This document shows positions 7,697 through 15,665 of a stretch of 40,585 bases of DNA, one piece after another (within the stretch, counting starts at the first letter, position 1; each line of letters opens with the position of its first letter). A program made the translations under genes and the position numbers. The stretch spans positions 1 to 40,585 of the forward strand of contig JAFKMU010000069.1 in the NCBI GenBank assembly GCA_017305195.1. The letters are read 5' to 3'. The stretch comes from Verrucomicrobiota bacterium (lineage in GTDB: Bacteria > Verrucomicrobiota > Verrucomicrobiia > Chthoniobacterales > Terrimicrobiaceae). The notes below the pieces were generated by a model. It did not search any database. It was not told the origin of the DNA and saw nothing but the letters and a program-made list of their open reading frames with translations.

Positions 7697-10027
7697 GACA
7701 AGATCATCACGACACACAACCTGGGATTCCCTCGCATCGGCGGACATCGCGAGCTGAAGCGGGCGACGGAATCCTTCTGGAACGGGAGCCTTTCTCTCGA
7801 AGACCTCTCCCGCACGGGAATGGAGCTGCGCAAGGCGAATTGGCTGATCCAAAAGAATGCGGGCATCGATCTCATTCCGTCGAACGATTTCAGCTTCTAC
7901 GACCAGATGCTCGACATGAGCTGCCTGCTGGGAAACATCCCGTCCCGATATCGTTGGGATGGGGGGACGGTGGACCTGCCGCTGCTCTTTCGGATCGCCC
8001 GCGGTTCCAACGGCGAAAAGGCTGGTTGCGCCTGCGGCGGGCATGGAGGGGTGGTCGCGAGCGAGATGACCAAGTGGTTTGACACAAACTACCATTACAT
8101 CGTGCCTGAGTTTGATCGCGCGACGACCTTCCGGGTGGGCACGACCAAGCCGTTCGATGAGTTTGCCGAGGCGCACGTTCTGGGAATCCGGACCAAGCCC
8201 GTCCTGATCGGCCCGCTCACGTACCTCTATCTTGGCAAAAGCCAGGAGACGGGTTTCGATCGCCTTACCCTTCTGGAGAGTGTGCTGCCCGTATATGCGG
8301 AGATCTTTAAACGGCTGTCCGGCCTCGGCGCGGAATGGATTCAGCTCGACGAGCCGATCCTGGCCCTCGATCTGGACGACGACTGGAAGGCAGCCTTTTC
8401 TTCCGCCTATGGGAAGCTCCGCGCCGCCGCGCCGGAGGTGAAACTCCTGCTCGCGACGTATTTCGGCGAACTGCGGGAGAATGCCTCTCTCGCCGTGAGT
8501 CTCCCGGTGGATGCCCTTCATATTGACATGTCCCGTGCTTTCGCTGAGTTTGAGGCGATCCTTTCCCGGATACCGGAGCCCCTCATTCTGTCGCTCGGTT
8601 TGGTCGACGGGCGCAATATCTGGAGAAACGACTTCGAGCGCTCCCATGCTTTCATCGAGCGGGCCCGGGAGGCCCTTGGCGCCGCGCGCGTGCTGGTGGC
8701 GCCCTCGTGTTCGCTGATTCACAGCCCGGTATCGCTCCAGCATGAGCACGCGCTGGATGAGGATATCCGGGAATGGTTGTCCTTTGCGGAGGAGAAGCTG
8801 GGCGAGGTCGCGGACCTGGCCCGGCTGGGCAGCGGCGGAGGAGACGCTCTCGCTTTGCACAGGAACCAGGTCGCGATCCGGTCGCGGCGAATTAGCGAAC
8901 GCATCCATCGCGCGGAGGTCAGGCAGCGTTCCGCCGCGGTCACAGCGGCGGCTTCCCACCGGCGCTCGGCGTTCCCGGAGCGTCGGGAGAAACAGCGCGC
9001 ATCCCTTGGCCTGCCCATGTTTCCGACGACGACGATAGGCTCCTTTCCTCAGACCCAGGACGTGCGGAACGCGCGCCTTCGGTTCAAGAAAGGGGAGCTT
9101 TCCCAGCCGGATTACACGACCTTTCTGAAGCAAAAGACCGCGGAGTGCGTGCGCTTTCAGGAGGAGGTGGGGCTTGACGTCCTGGTTCATGGAGAATTCG
9201 AGCGCAATGACATGGTGGAGTACTTTGGGGAGCATCTCGATGGCTTCCTGTTCACCTCCAATGGATGGGTGCAGAGCTACGGGTCGCGATGCGTCAAGCC
9301 GCCCGTCATCTTTGGCGATGTCAGCCGTCCCCGGCCGATCTCCATAGAGTGGTCCAGTTACGCACAGTCCCTTACCGAGCTTCCGATGAAAGGCATGCTG
9401 ACCGGGCCGATCACGATCCTGCAGTGGAGTTTCGTGCGCGACGATCAGCCGCGCAGCGAGACGGCGCGTCAGATCGCGCTGGCCATCCGGGATGAGGTTG
9501 TGGACCTGGAAAGGGCCGGGATACGCATCATCCAGATCGATGAACCGGCTTTGCGCGAGGGACTGCCGCTGCGCCGCGGCGACTGGCCTGCGTATCTGGG
9601 CTGGTCGACCGAGGCCTTTCGCATTTCCGCCTCGGGAGTGCGGGATGAAACGCAGATCCACACCCATATGTGCTATTGTGAGTTTAATGACATCATCGAT
9701 TCCATCGCCGCGCTCGATGCCGATGTCATCTCCATCGAGACCTCGCGATCGAACATGGAATTGCTGGAGGCTTTTGTCGCCTTCCACTATCCGAATGAAG
9801 TGGGGCCGGGCGTGTGGGATATTCACTCGCCCCGTGTTCCTTCTGTGGAGGAAATGACGGCGTTGCTGCGCAAGGCATCCCGCGTCCTGCCGGTGGAGAA
9901 TCTCTGGGTGAACCCTGATTGCGGCCTGAAAACCCGGGGCTGGCCGGAGGTAAGGGCCTCTCTGCAAAACATGGTCGCGGCAGCGCAGGAGATGCGCGCG
10001 GGAGTTCCGAAGCAGGCGCTCGCCTGA
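7697..10027 (+). CDS. metE: Cobalamin-independent methionine synthase MetE
   Basis: Transfers the methyl group of 5-methyltetrahydropteroyl-glutamate to homocysteine in the last step of methionine synthesis. Both halves of the family are present: the N-terminal domain starts with THNLGFPRIG and the catalytic half begins near FPTTTIGSFPQT. Counting from GTG 7697 (776 residues), the zinc and homocysteine ligands are His657, Cys659 (HTHMCYCEF), Glu681 (SIETSRS) and Cys742 (NPDCGLKTRGW), with exactly the spacing of E. coli His641, Cys643, Glu665 and Cys726. I chose GTG 7697 because it puts the start next to the conserved THNLGFPRIG and outside the AT-rich operator region; in-frame ATG codons at 7634 and 7652 are alternatives. 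metF follows 55 bp downstream on the same strand. Confidence 0.95.
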   Translation, partial: DKIITTHNLGFPRIGGHRELKRATESFWNGSLSLEDLSRTGMELRKANWLIQKNAGIDLIPSNDFSFYDQMLDMSCLLGNIPSRYRWDGGTVDLPLLFRIARGSNGEKAGCACGGHGGVVASEMTKWFDTNYHYIVPEFDRATTFRVGTTKPFDEFAEAHVLGIRTKPVLIGPLTYLYLGKSQETGFDRLTLLESVLPVYAEIFKRLSGLGAEWIQLDEPILALDLDDDWKAAFSSAYGKLRAAAPEVKLLLATYFGELRENASLAVSLPVDALHIDMSRAFAEFEAILSRIPEPLILSLGLVDGRNIWRNDFERSHAFIERAREALGAARVLVAPSCSLIHSPVSLQHEHALDEDIREWLSFAEEKLGEVADLARLGSGGGDALALHRNQVAIRSRRISERIHRAEVRQRSAAVTAAASHRRSAFPERREKQRASLGLPMFPTTTIGSFPQTQDVRNARLRFKKGELSQPDYTTFLKQKTAECVRFQEEVGLDVLVHGEFERNDMVEYFGEHLDGFLFTSNGWVQSYGSRCVKPPVIFGDVSRPRPISIEWSSYAQSLTELPMKGMLTGPITILQWSFVRDDQPRSETARQIALAIRDEVVDLERAGIRIIQIDEPALREGLPLRRGDWPAYLGWSTEAFRISASGVRDETQIHTHMCYCEFNDIIDSIAALDADVISIETSRSNMELLEAFVAFHYPNEVGPGVWDIHSPRVPSVEEMTALLRKASRVLPVENLWVNPDCGLKTRGWPEVRASLQNMVAAAQEMRAGVPKQALA

Positions 10028-10082
10028 GTTGCTCGCAGCCAGCCGCGTGTTGATTCCGGCAGGCGCCCCGACGGTTTTCATC

Positions 10083-11003
10083 ATGCATGTTCAGGACATA
10101 TTTTCCGTTCGCAGGCCGACTCTCTCACTGGAGGTTTTCCCCCCGCGTACACCGGAGAGCACGGACCGGCTGTTTGAGACGATTGTCCAGTTGGAGGATG
10201 TTGCGCCGGACTTTGTCAGCATCACATATGGTGCTGGCGGCTCGACCCGGGAATTGACTCATGACCTTGTGGTCAGGCTGGGAACGGAAACGGCTTTCAA
10301 TCTCATCCCGCACCTGACCTGCGTGGGGCACTCTCGTTGGGAGGTGGAGCGGATCCTGGAAAGGTACGCCCACGCGGGAGTGAGCAACCTGCTGGCCCTG
10401 CGGGGCGATCTGCCAGGGGGAGGCTGCGGCACTGTTGGGGATTTCCGGCATGCCGCTGACCTGGTTCGGGCCATCCGCAGGTTCCGGGGGCATTCCGATC
10501 CCCGGGGGTTTGGCGTCGGAGTTGCCGGATTCCCCGAGGGCCATCCTGGCACCCCCAATCGCCTGCTTGAGATGGATTATCTCAAGGCGAAGGTCGATGC
10601 GGGCGCGGACTATATCTGTACGCAGCTTTTCTTTGAAAATCGGGACTTCTTCGATTTTCGGGCGAGATGCGATCTCGCAGGCATCCATGTACCCATCGTC
10701 GCCGGGATCATGCCGGTAACGAGTGCCTCCGGGCTGAACCGCATGGCAGAGCTGGCGGGTGGCGCGAGATTTCCTGCGCGTCTGCTGAGAGACCTGCGTC
10801 GAGCAAATGGCGATCCGGATGTGGTCCGGCGCATCGGTATTCACTATGCCACCGAGCAATGCGTGGATCTCCTGCACCATGGAGTCGCAGGGATTCATTT
10901 TTACACCCTCAATCAATCCGCGGCGACGAGGGAGATCCTGAGCAACCTCGGCAGCTTGCGGCAGGCGGGCGATGCCGTGCGGGAGAAGCCTGGAGCGGGC
11001 TAA
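10083..11003 (+). CDS. metF: 5,10-methylenetetrahydrofolate reductase MetF
   Basis: Reduces 5,10-methylene- to 5-methyl-tetrahydrofolate with FAD, supplying the methyl donor that MetE uses. The TIM-barrel family features are clear: SLEVFPPRTPE at the start, DFVSITYGAGGSTR, PHLTCVGHSR, NLLALRGDLP, VGVAGFPEGHP, DYICTQLFF and PIVAGIMPV. The ATG at 10083 gives 306 residues, normal for bacterial MetF; an in-frame TTG at 10029 would add 18 residues without family likeness. The gene lies in one direction with metE and is probably co-transcribed and controlled by the divergent LysR regulator. Confidence 0.96.
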   Translation: MHVQDIFSVRRPTLSLEVFPPRTPESTDRLFETIVQLEDVAPDFVSITYGAGGSTRELTHDLVVRLGTETAFNLIPHLTCVGHSRWEVERILERYAHAGVSNLLALRGDLPGGGCGTVGDFRHAADLVRAIRRFRGHSDPRGFGVGVAGFPEGHPGTPNRLLEMDYLKAKVDAGADYICTQLFFENRDFFDFRARCDLAGIHVPIVAGIMPVTSASGLNRMAELAGGARFPARLLRDLRRANGDPDVVRRIGIHYATEQCVDLLHHGVAGIHFYTLNQSAATREILSNLGSLRQAGDAVREKPGAG

Positions 11004-11014
11004 ATCAAGATGTG

Positions 11015-11032
11015 GCCGCCCATGGGGGCGGC
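11015..11032 (+). other. Short GC hairpin after metF
   Basis: GCCGCCC (11015-11021) and GGGCGGC (11026-11032) form a 7-bp stem with loop ATGG, 12 bp after the metF stop. There is no T-run. It may mark the end of the metE-metF transcript. Confidence 0.35.
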
Positions 11033-11140
11033 ATGGTGCGGTGATAGCGAAGAGACTGTATGGACTATTACCCAAACGAACGGCGCGCCAGGACGACTCG
11101 CGCCGCCGCCGGGCAGTGGCTGCAGATTTATTGCATCTGC

Positions 11141-11635
11141 TTAGTCCTTATTCAGGATGAGCTTCTTTTCCGCCGCGAGCTCGGCTTCCTTTTTTTCGAT
11201 CTCGGCCAGCCGGTCGGCTTTGCTTTTGGCGTCATCTTTTTTTGATGCCGGGCTGGCGGAGTCGGGCTTGTCGCATTTCTTCTGATAGATTGCGGCTATC
11301 TTGTCGCCGAGCTTTCCGCGTTTTTCGCAGAGCTCCTGAGCTTTTTGCTGATAGCGTTCTGCGAGCCGGATTTGTTTTTTCTCGAAGGCTTCTCCGCTTC
11401 GTTGCAGCCACTCGGCTTCCTCGAAAGTCATCTGGGCAAATTTGCTCAGGATGTCCGCGTCCTCTTTTTCGCATTTGGCTGCGTAGTCTGCGTGGTTTTT
11501 GGCCTCTTCGTACATGGCCTTTGCCTGCTTGATATTCTCGACCGCAGCCTGGTCGGGATCTTTCGGCGCATCGACAGCGTGAAGCGGGCTTTCGGCCAAT
11601 AGCAGGAGCAGGAGAAGGTGGGGGAAGGTTCTCAT
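11141..11635 (-). CDS. Small exported coiled-coil protein of unknown function
   Basis: A 164-residue protein with a Sec signal peptide (MRTFPHLLLLLLLAESPLHA), followed by a charged, Ala/Lys/Glu-rich mature part that looks almost wholly alpha-helical. It has a run of helices (NIKQAKAMYEEAKNHADYAA, EKKQIRLAERYQQKAQELCE) and a Lys/Glu-rich tail. Three cysteines lie in the mature part, which suggests periplasmic location with possible disulfides. I recognise no family. It is convergent with metF, with 137 bp between the stops, and is not in an obvious operon. Confidence 0.72.
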   Translation of the reverse strand: MRTFPHLLLLLLLAESPLHAVDAPKDPDQAAVENIKQAKAMYEEAKNHADYAAKCEKEDADILSKFAQMTFEEAEWLQRSGEAFEKKQIRLAERYQQKAQELCEKRGKLGDKIAAIYQKKCDKPDSASPASKKDDAKSKADRLAEIEKKEAELAAEKKLILNKD

Positions 11636-11864
11636 GAAGAAGCAGGATACCGGCCCAGGCGGGAACGCGCGAGCTTGTTTATTCTCCTGTGGCAGGCAGA
11701 CCGGCTCCTGGCAAATCTTCTGGACGGAAAGCGAACGGCGCTCCGCCCAGCCAGCCGCCGGGATATGGCGGCCTTCGCGGGAGCGGGAAATTCATCGATC
11801 CAGCCGTGAGCGTTTCCGGGCGGAGTTTCCCTCCGTCCGGAAATCCGGCGATCTTGCGGTTCGG

Positions 11865-12581
11865 CTAAACGGCGTCTTCCGCCACGTCGCCCAGGTCGTC
11901 GACCCTGGCGTTCTGTTCTGTGGCGGCGGCCGGGATCAGGCGCAGGACGGTGATGGTCTCCGGGGTCTTGTAAACCCGCTTCATCCCGCTCTCGGCGAGC
12001 GCCGCAGCCGGGACATTGGCAATAAAGTCGGCGAAGGTGCGCTCCCCGGCATCCTTCAGTACCTTGTATCCGGCCTTGGTGGCCCAGAACTCCTCCTCGA
12101 TCGAGGAAAGCGAGCGCGCCGCCTCGGTTGCGGCAAAGTCTTCCCGGCGGGCCAGGAACCACACATTCTCCGGGTCTTCCGGCAGCGAGACGGGGAAGGG
12201 GACCATCGGCACCTTGGCTTCCTCCTCCTCGAGCTGGTCGGCCGGGATGATGCGCACCTTGTTGCTCAGCACCTGCTCGGGCAGCTGGATCTCCACCGCC
12301 ACGGCCTTCCCGTCTTCCTCGGGGATGATCTCGATATTGGCCTCGGTGAAATTCGTGGCGAGCTGGTTCTTCAGCTCCTCGACCGTCGTCGGCTCCGTGT
12401 CGGGAATCGATCCCTCCTGGCAGAAGTTCTCAAACGACTGGACGTGATTGCGCAACTGGACCTCCCGCGAGATGCGGTTGTAGATCGCATCCGCAAGCTT
12501 TGAGTCCTTGGTCTCCTGCGGAAGCACCTTCAGCAGCAGGGACAAAAACTCCTTCTCGGACATGCTTTTCACTTTTTTCAT
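11865..12581 (-). CDS. Conserved-looking hypothetical protein, acidic
   Basis: A 238-residue soluble protein without signal peptide or membrane segment. It begins with a helical part (EKEFLSLLLKVLPQETKDSKLADAIYNRI in outline) and continues as an acidic domain that ends in an Asp/Glu-rich tail. Codon use matches the neighbours and the frame is full length, so the gene looks real. No family is recognised. The start may be ATG 12581 or ATG 12563 (MSEKEF); neither has a convincing ribosome binding site. The 229 bp between its stop and the next gene on this strand, and the 252 bp up to the PilZ gene, hold no other gene I can support. Confidence 0.7.
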   Translation of the reverse strand: MKKVKSMSEKEFLSLLLKVLPQETKDSKLADAIYNRISREVQLRNHVQSFENFCQEGSIPDTEPTTVEELKNQLATNFTEANIEIIPEEDGKAVAVEIQLPEQVLSNKVRIIPADQLEEEEAKVPMVPFPVSLPEDPENVWFLARREDFAATEAARSLSSIEEEFWATKAGYKVLKDAGERTFADFIANVPAAALAESGMKRVYKTPETITVLRLIPAAATEQNARVDDLGDVAEDAV

Positions 12582-12746
12582 ACGGCAAAAATGGGGCGGT
12601 TCTTTTCGCCGTTTTCGCTGCCTTCGGCCAGTGCATTTTCTGTTTTCTTTTGACCGAAAGGGAGACGATTCCCGCGTTTTGTGCGGGGGAGCAACAGGTC
12701 GGTTGCCGCGATTTTTTTTCCCTGTCGCCGGGCCTGATATGGAGGT

Positions 12747-12774
12747 TTGACTCTCCGGGGAGAGACTTTATGCT
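12747..12774 (+). promoter_or_regulatory. Promoter of the PilZ-glycosyltransferase pair with embedded quasi-palindrome
   Basis: TTGACT (12747-12752) and TATGCT (12769-12774) are separated by 16 bp and resemble sigma-70 -35 and -10 boxes, ending 59 bp before the PilZ gene start. The element CTCTCC-GG-GGAGAG (12751-12764) lies across the spacer, where a bound repressor would block RNA polymerase. The same 14 bases occur before the LacI-family gene at 24741-24754. Confidence 0.5.
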
Positions 12775-12833
12775 ATCGGTTGCTTAGGGCGAGAGGGGCG
12801 CACGCGCCCTGACTTCGTCGTGACGATGCGATC

Positions 12834-14105
12834 ATGAACATCCAGGCAGAACCCAACTGTGCACGTAAATATCGGCGGCTGACCTCGCCGATGACGGCCA
12901 GCATTGGAGGTAAAGTCCTGACGGTGAAGAACTGGTCGCCCGGAGGTATGCTTGTGGATGCCGACCCGGATATCCTCCGCCGCGATGTGATCGAGGCGGG
13001 CGAACTCCTGGTTCCCTGCACGGATGGCATCTACATGCTGCCGGTGCAGGTGCAGCCCGTGCGCTGGCAGGGGGCGGAATGCGGGTGCCAGTTTGTCGAT
13101 ATGCCGCCGAGGGAGCGCGGGATACTTCACTTCTACGCCGACAGCGTGATGCGGGGCGAACCCGTCTCTGTCGACGACCTGGAAAAGGCCGGAAAGATCA
13201 CCGTCCCGACTGATGCGCCGCCGGAGTCGATCCTGGAACCCGACGAACCGCAGAAAAAGAGATTCAAGCTCACCCCCTGGATGCGGCGGGGGCTGGTGGT
13301 GGCCGGGCTGCTGCTTGCCATGCTTGGCGTGGCTCTGGTCTGGATGCCGGGCCTCCTGGATGGGTTGAAAGCCCGGGCCTTGTCGCGTTCGGATTTCGTT
13401 CTTGAGGCGCGCACCCGTCTGCTTACCGAGAAGGCGGCCATGGCCTCGCTGGATGAGCGGATTCGCAATGTCAACGAGCTGCTCGGCAGCGGCATGCGTG
13501 ATGGCGAACGCCTGGCCAACCAGCAGGTGCGGCTGCTGCAAGGAGGCCTTAAGCGCCTTGAGCAGGAGCGAGATGTCGTGCAGAAGCGCATTGCCTTCAT
13601 GGAGGACGAAATCGAGAGCGCCGCTGGCAGCCGCTTTTTTCTTCCCAAGGCCTTCACCAACCCCAACTGGGCGGAACGTCCCGATCCCGCGCCCTTTCTG
13701 ACCAAGATGCTGCAGGATCTCGGCTTCATCGACCAACTGGGCAAGGAGAAACCGGCCGAGCTCGACAAGTACCTCATCGTTGCCGAAGCCCGGGTCAAGC
13801 AGGCCGAGACTGCGCTGGAGTCCACCCGCGTGCGGCGTGAGACCCTTGAGAAAATGCTCAAGCGCGTCGACGACGCGGGCCCCAAGGCGGGATTTCCCCA
13901 GAACCAGATCGACCTGATGCGCCGCGATGTTTCCCTCATGAAACTGGAGGAGGACCGGCTGACTGAGACGCTGAAGGTGCTCAACGACAACGTCAACGCG
14001 GTCAAGAGCGGCAACCTGATCTACGAGTCCAAATTGCTCCAGCGCTTCGATGCCGAGCCCACGCGGTCTCTCGGCACGACCCCTGAGAGCACGTTGCTCG
14101 ATTAA
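12834..14105 (+). CDS. Membrane PilZ-domain protein with extracytoplasmic coiled coil (Alg44-like role)
   Basis: A 423-residue c-di-GMP receptor candidate. The N-terminal PilZ domain (about 11-105) carries both c-di-GMP motifs: RxxxR at 11-15 (RKYRR) and NxSxxG at 33-38 (NWSPGG). A linker leads to one transmembrane helix (about 153-172). The rest (about 183-405) is long, charged helices likely to form coiled coils outside the cytoplasm. The gene is only 3 bp from a downstream Alg8-like glycosyltransferase, the partner arrangement seen in Alg8/Alg44, where c-di-GMP bound to PilZ activates the polymerase. Unlike Alg44 I see no clear membrane-fusion beta-barrel; the helical part may be an adaptor. 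The PilZ call is firm; the role in polymer synthesis is inferred from the neighbour. Confidence 0.88.
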   Translation: MNIQAEPNCARKYRRLTSPMTASIGGKVLTVKNWSPGGMLVDADPDILRRDVIEAGELLVPCTDGIYMLPVQVQPVRWQGAECGCQFVDMPPRERGILHFYADSVMRGEPVSVDDLEKAGKITVPTDAPPESILEPDEPQKKRFKLTPWMRRGLVVAGLLLAMLGVALVWMPGLLDGLKARALSRSDFVLEARTRLLTEKAAMASLDERIRNVNELLGSGMRDGERLANQQVRLLQGGLKRLEQERDVVQKRIAFMEDEIESAAGSRFFLPKAFTNPNWAERPDPAPFLTKMLQDLGFIDQLGKEKPAELDKYLIVAEARVKQAETALESTRVRRETLEKMLKRVDDAGPKAGFPQNQIDLMRRDVSLMKLEEDRLTETLKVLNDNVNAVKSGNLIYESKLLQRFDAEPTRSLGTTPESTLLD

Positions 14106-14108
14106 GGG

Positions 14109-15593
14109 ATGCGGAGCGAAATCGTTCTGCCCGAGCCCGGAGCCGAGCGCGTTCCGTGGCGGACTGTCCTGATGCCGCTGCTCATCTACGGCTTCTTTAT
14201 CGTCGTGCTCTGGCTGATCTTCCAACAGGTCGAGCATCAGAAGGGAAGCCGGGGAGGCATTCTTGCGCTCGGCGCCCTCGGGCTGTTCCGTTACGGATGG
14301 CTGACGGTGAATCTCGTGCGGTCGTACATCTACCGCTTTATCGCTTTTCCCCGCATGCGGCGTGCGGCCGACGCCATCGCGCAGCCCTACCCGGAGCAGG
14401 TCCATCTCATCATCCCGACCTTCAAGGAAAAGCCCTGGGTGACGAAGGAAATGCTCATCTCGGTCACGAGGGAGGCGGCCTCGATCCCTTCGCTCGTGCG
14501 CCTTTATATCACGACCGGCGGGCCGGATGAGGATGTCATCGTGCGCGATGTCCTGGCCAAGTGCCCGCCGAATCCCCGGCTGAGTGTCTACATGATGCGT
14601 CAGGCGGGCAAGCGATACGGCATGGCCTATGCGCTCCGGGCGGCGGCGCGGACGAATCTCGGCGAGCCGAGCAGCGTCGTCGTGCTCATGGATGGCGATA
14701 CGCTCCTCGGCAATGGCATCCTCCGCAAATCCCTCCCGTTTTTCGCCCTCCGCCCCAAGGTCGGGGGCATCACCACCAACAACATCGCTGTGACCAACGG
14801 GCCGCAGTGGTATCGGGACTGGTATACGCTGCGCTTCTCCCTGCGCAACCGCTACATGTGCTCGACCAGCCTCTCCGGCAAGGTGCTCACGCTCACGGGC
14901 CGGTTCTCATTCATCCGCTCCGAGATCGCGCTCTCGGACGAGTTCATCGAGCGGGTGGAAAAGGATTCGATCGACGACTGGCTCTACGGACGCATCGAGT
15001 TCAAGACGGGCGACGACAAGAGCACCTGGTTCACCCTGCTGAAGAACGGGTGGGAGATGCTGTACCTGCCCGACACGTATATCTACTGCCTGGAGAACGC
15101 GGGAGAAAAGCCCTTCCGGGAAAGCGTGGGCAAGATGCGGCGGTGGTTCGGCAACATGCTGCGCAACAACGGGCGCGCGCTCGCGCTTGGCTGGAACAAA
15201 GTCGGGTTCTTTGCGTGGTTTTCCCTGCTCGATCAGCGCATCTCGATGTGGACGAGTCTCGTGCTGCCGACGGGCGTGCTCATCCTCATCTTTACCGAGT
15301 CGCCCTTCGTCGTCGTCTACTTCGCCCTTTGGGTGCTCTATACCCGGCTTATCTATCTTTGCGCCCTGGTGGTCGAGGGACACCGCATGAGCAACTGGGA
15401 CCTGCCGCTCCTGCTCTACCAGCAGTGGGTGGGGTCATTCATCAAGATCCAGACGTTCAGCGATCTGCGTCGCCAGAAATGGGGCGCGGCGCGCGGCGAT
15501 GCGCGCAATATGCAGGATCGGTTTGGCGCGATCCAGACCGCGCTCTGGTTCGGGATTTTCGGTCTTATCGTCGCCCTGCTCGTTCTCAATTAG
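14109..15593 (+). CDS. Family 2 glycosyltransferase, Alg8-like polysaccharide synthase
   Basis: A 494-residue membrane glycosyltransferase expected to polymerise a nucleotide-sugar at the cytoplasmic face and pass the chain through the membrane. Transmembrane segments lie at about 20-40 and 52-70, several at about 365-425, and one at 475-493. The GT2 core has the nucleotide-binding DGD at 195-197, an acceptor region TGDDKSTWF at 300-308 (the GDDKS pattern is typical of Alg8, the alginate polymerase) and KMRRW at 342-346 in the place of the usual QxxRW. The gene follows the PilZ gene by 3 bp, which supports c-di-GMP control. No algE, algK or algX homologue is in the window, so the polymer need not be alginate. 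It could equally be another beta-linked exopolysaccharide. Confidence 0.88.
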   Translation: MRSEIVLPEPGAERVPWRTVLMPLLIYGFFIVVLWLIFQQVEHQKGSRGGILALGALGLFRYGWLTVNLVRSYIYRFIAFPRMRRAADAIAQPYPEQVHLIIPTFKEKPWVTKEMLISVTREAASIPSLVRLYITTGGPDEDVIVRDVLAKCPPNPRLSVYMMRQAGKRYGMAYALRAAARTNLGEPSSVVVLMDGDTLLGNGILRKSLPFFALRPKVGGITTNNIAVTNGPQWYRDWYTLRFSLRNRYMCSTSLSGKVLTLTGRFSFIRSEIALSDEFIERVEKDSIDDWLYGRIEFKTGDDKSTWFTLLKNGWEMLYLPDTYIYCLENAGEKPFRESVGKMRRWFGNMLRNNGRALALGWNKVGFFAWFSLLDQRISMWTSLVLPTGVLILIFTESPFVVVYFALWVLYTRLIYLCALVVEGHRMSNWDLPLLLYQQWVGSFIKIQTFSDLRRQKWGAARGDARNMQDRFGAIQTALWFGIFGLIVALLVLN

Positions 15594-15665
15594 GGCGTCC
15601 CTAAAACGATGCGCAGTGAGGGCCGCTGCGCCTTTGAGCGAACACCTTGGGCGGCAAAGCCGGGA

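Noticed and set aside
7619..10084. Long open frame (about 821 codons) on the minus strand opposite metE
   Set aside because: It is the mirror of the metE reading frame in GC-rich DNA. The product has no domain, and metE on the other strand has all its catalytic residues.
11060..11245. Small plus-strand frame of 61 codons after metF
   Set aside because: It overlaps the 3' end of the exported coiled-coil gene on the other strand, has no ribosome binding site and shows no domain.
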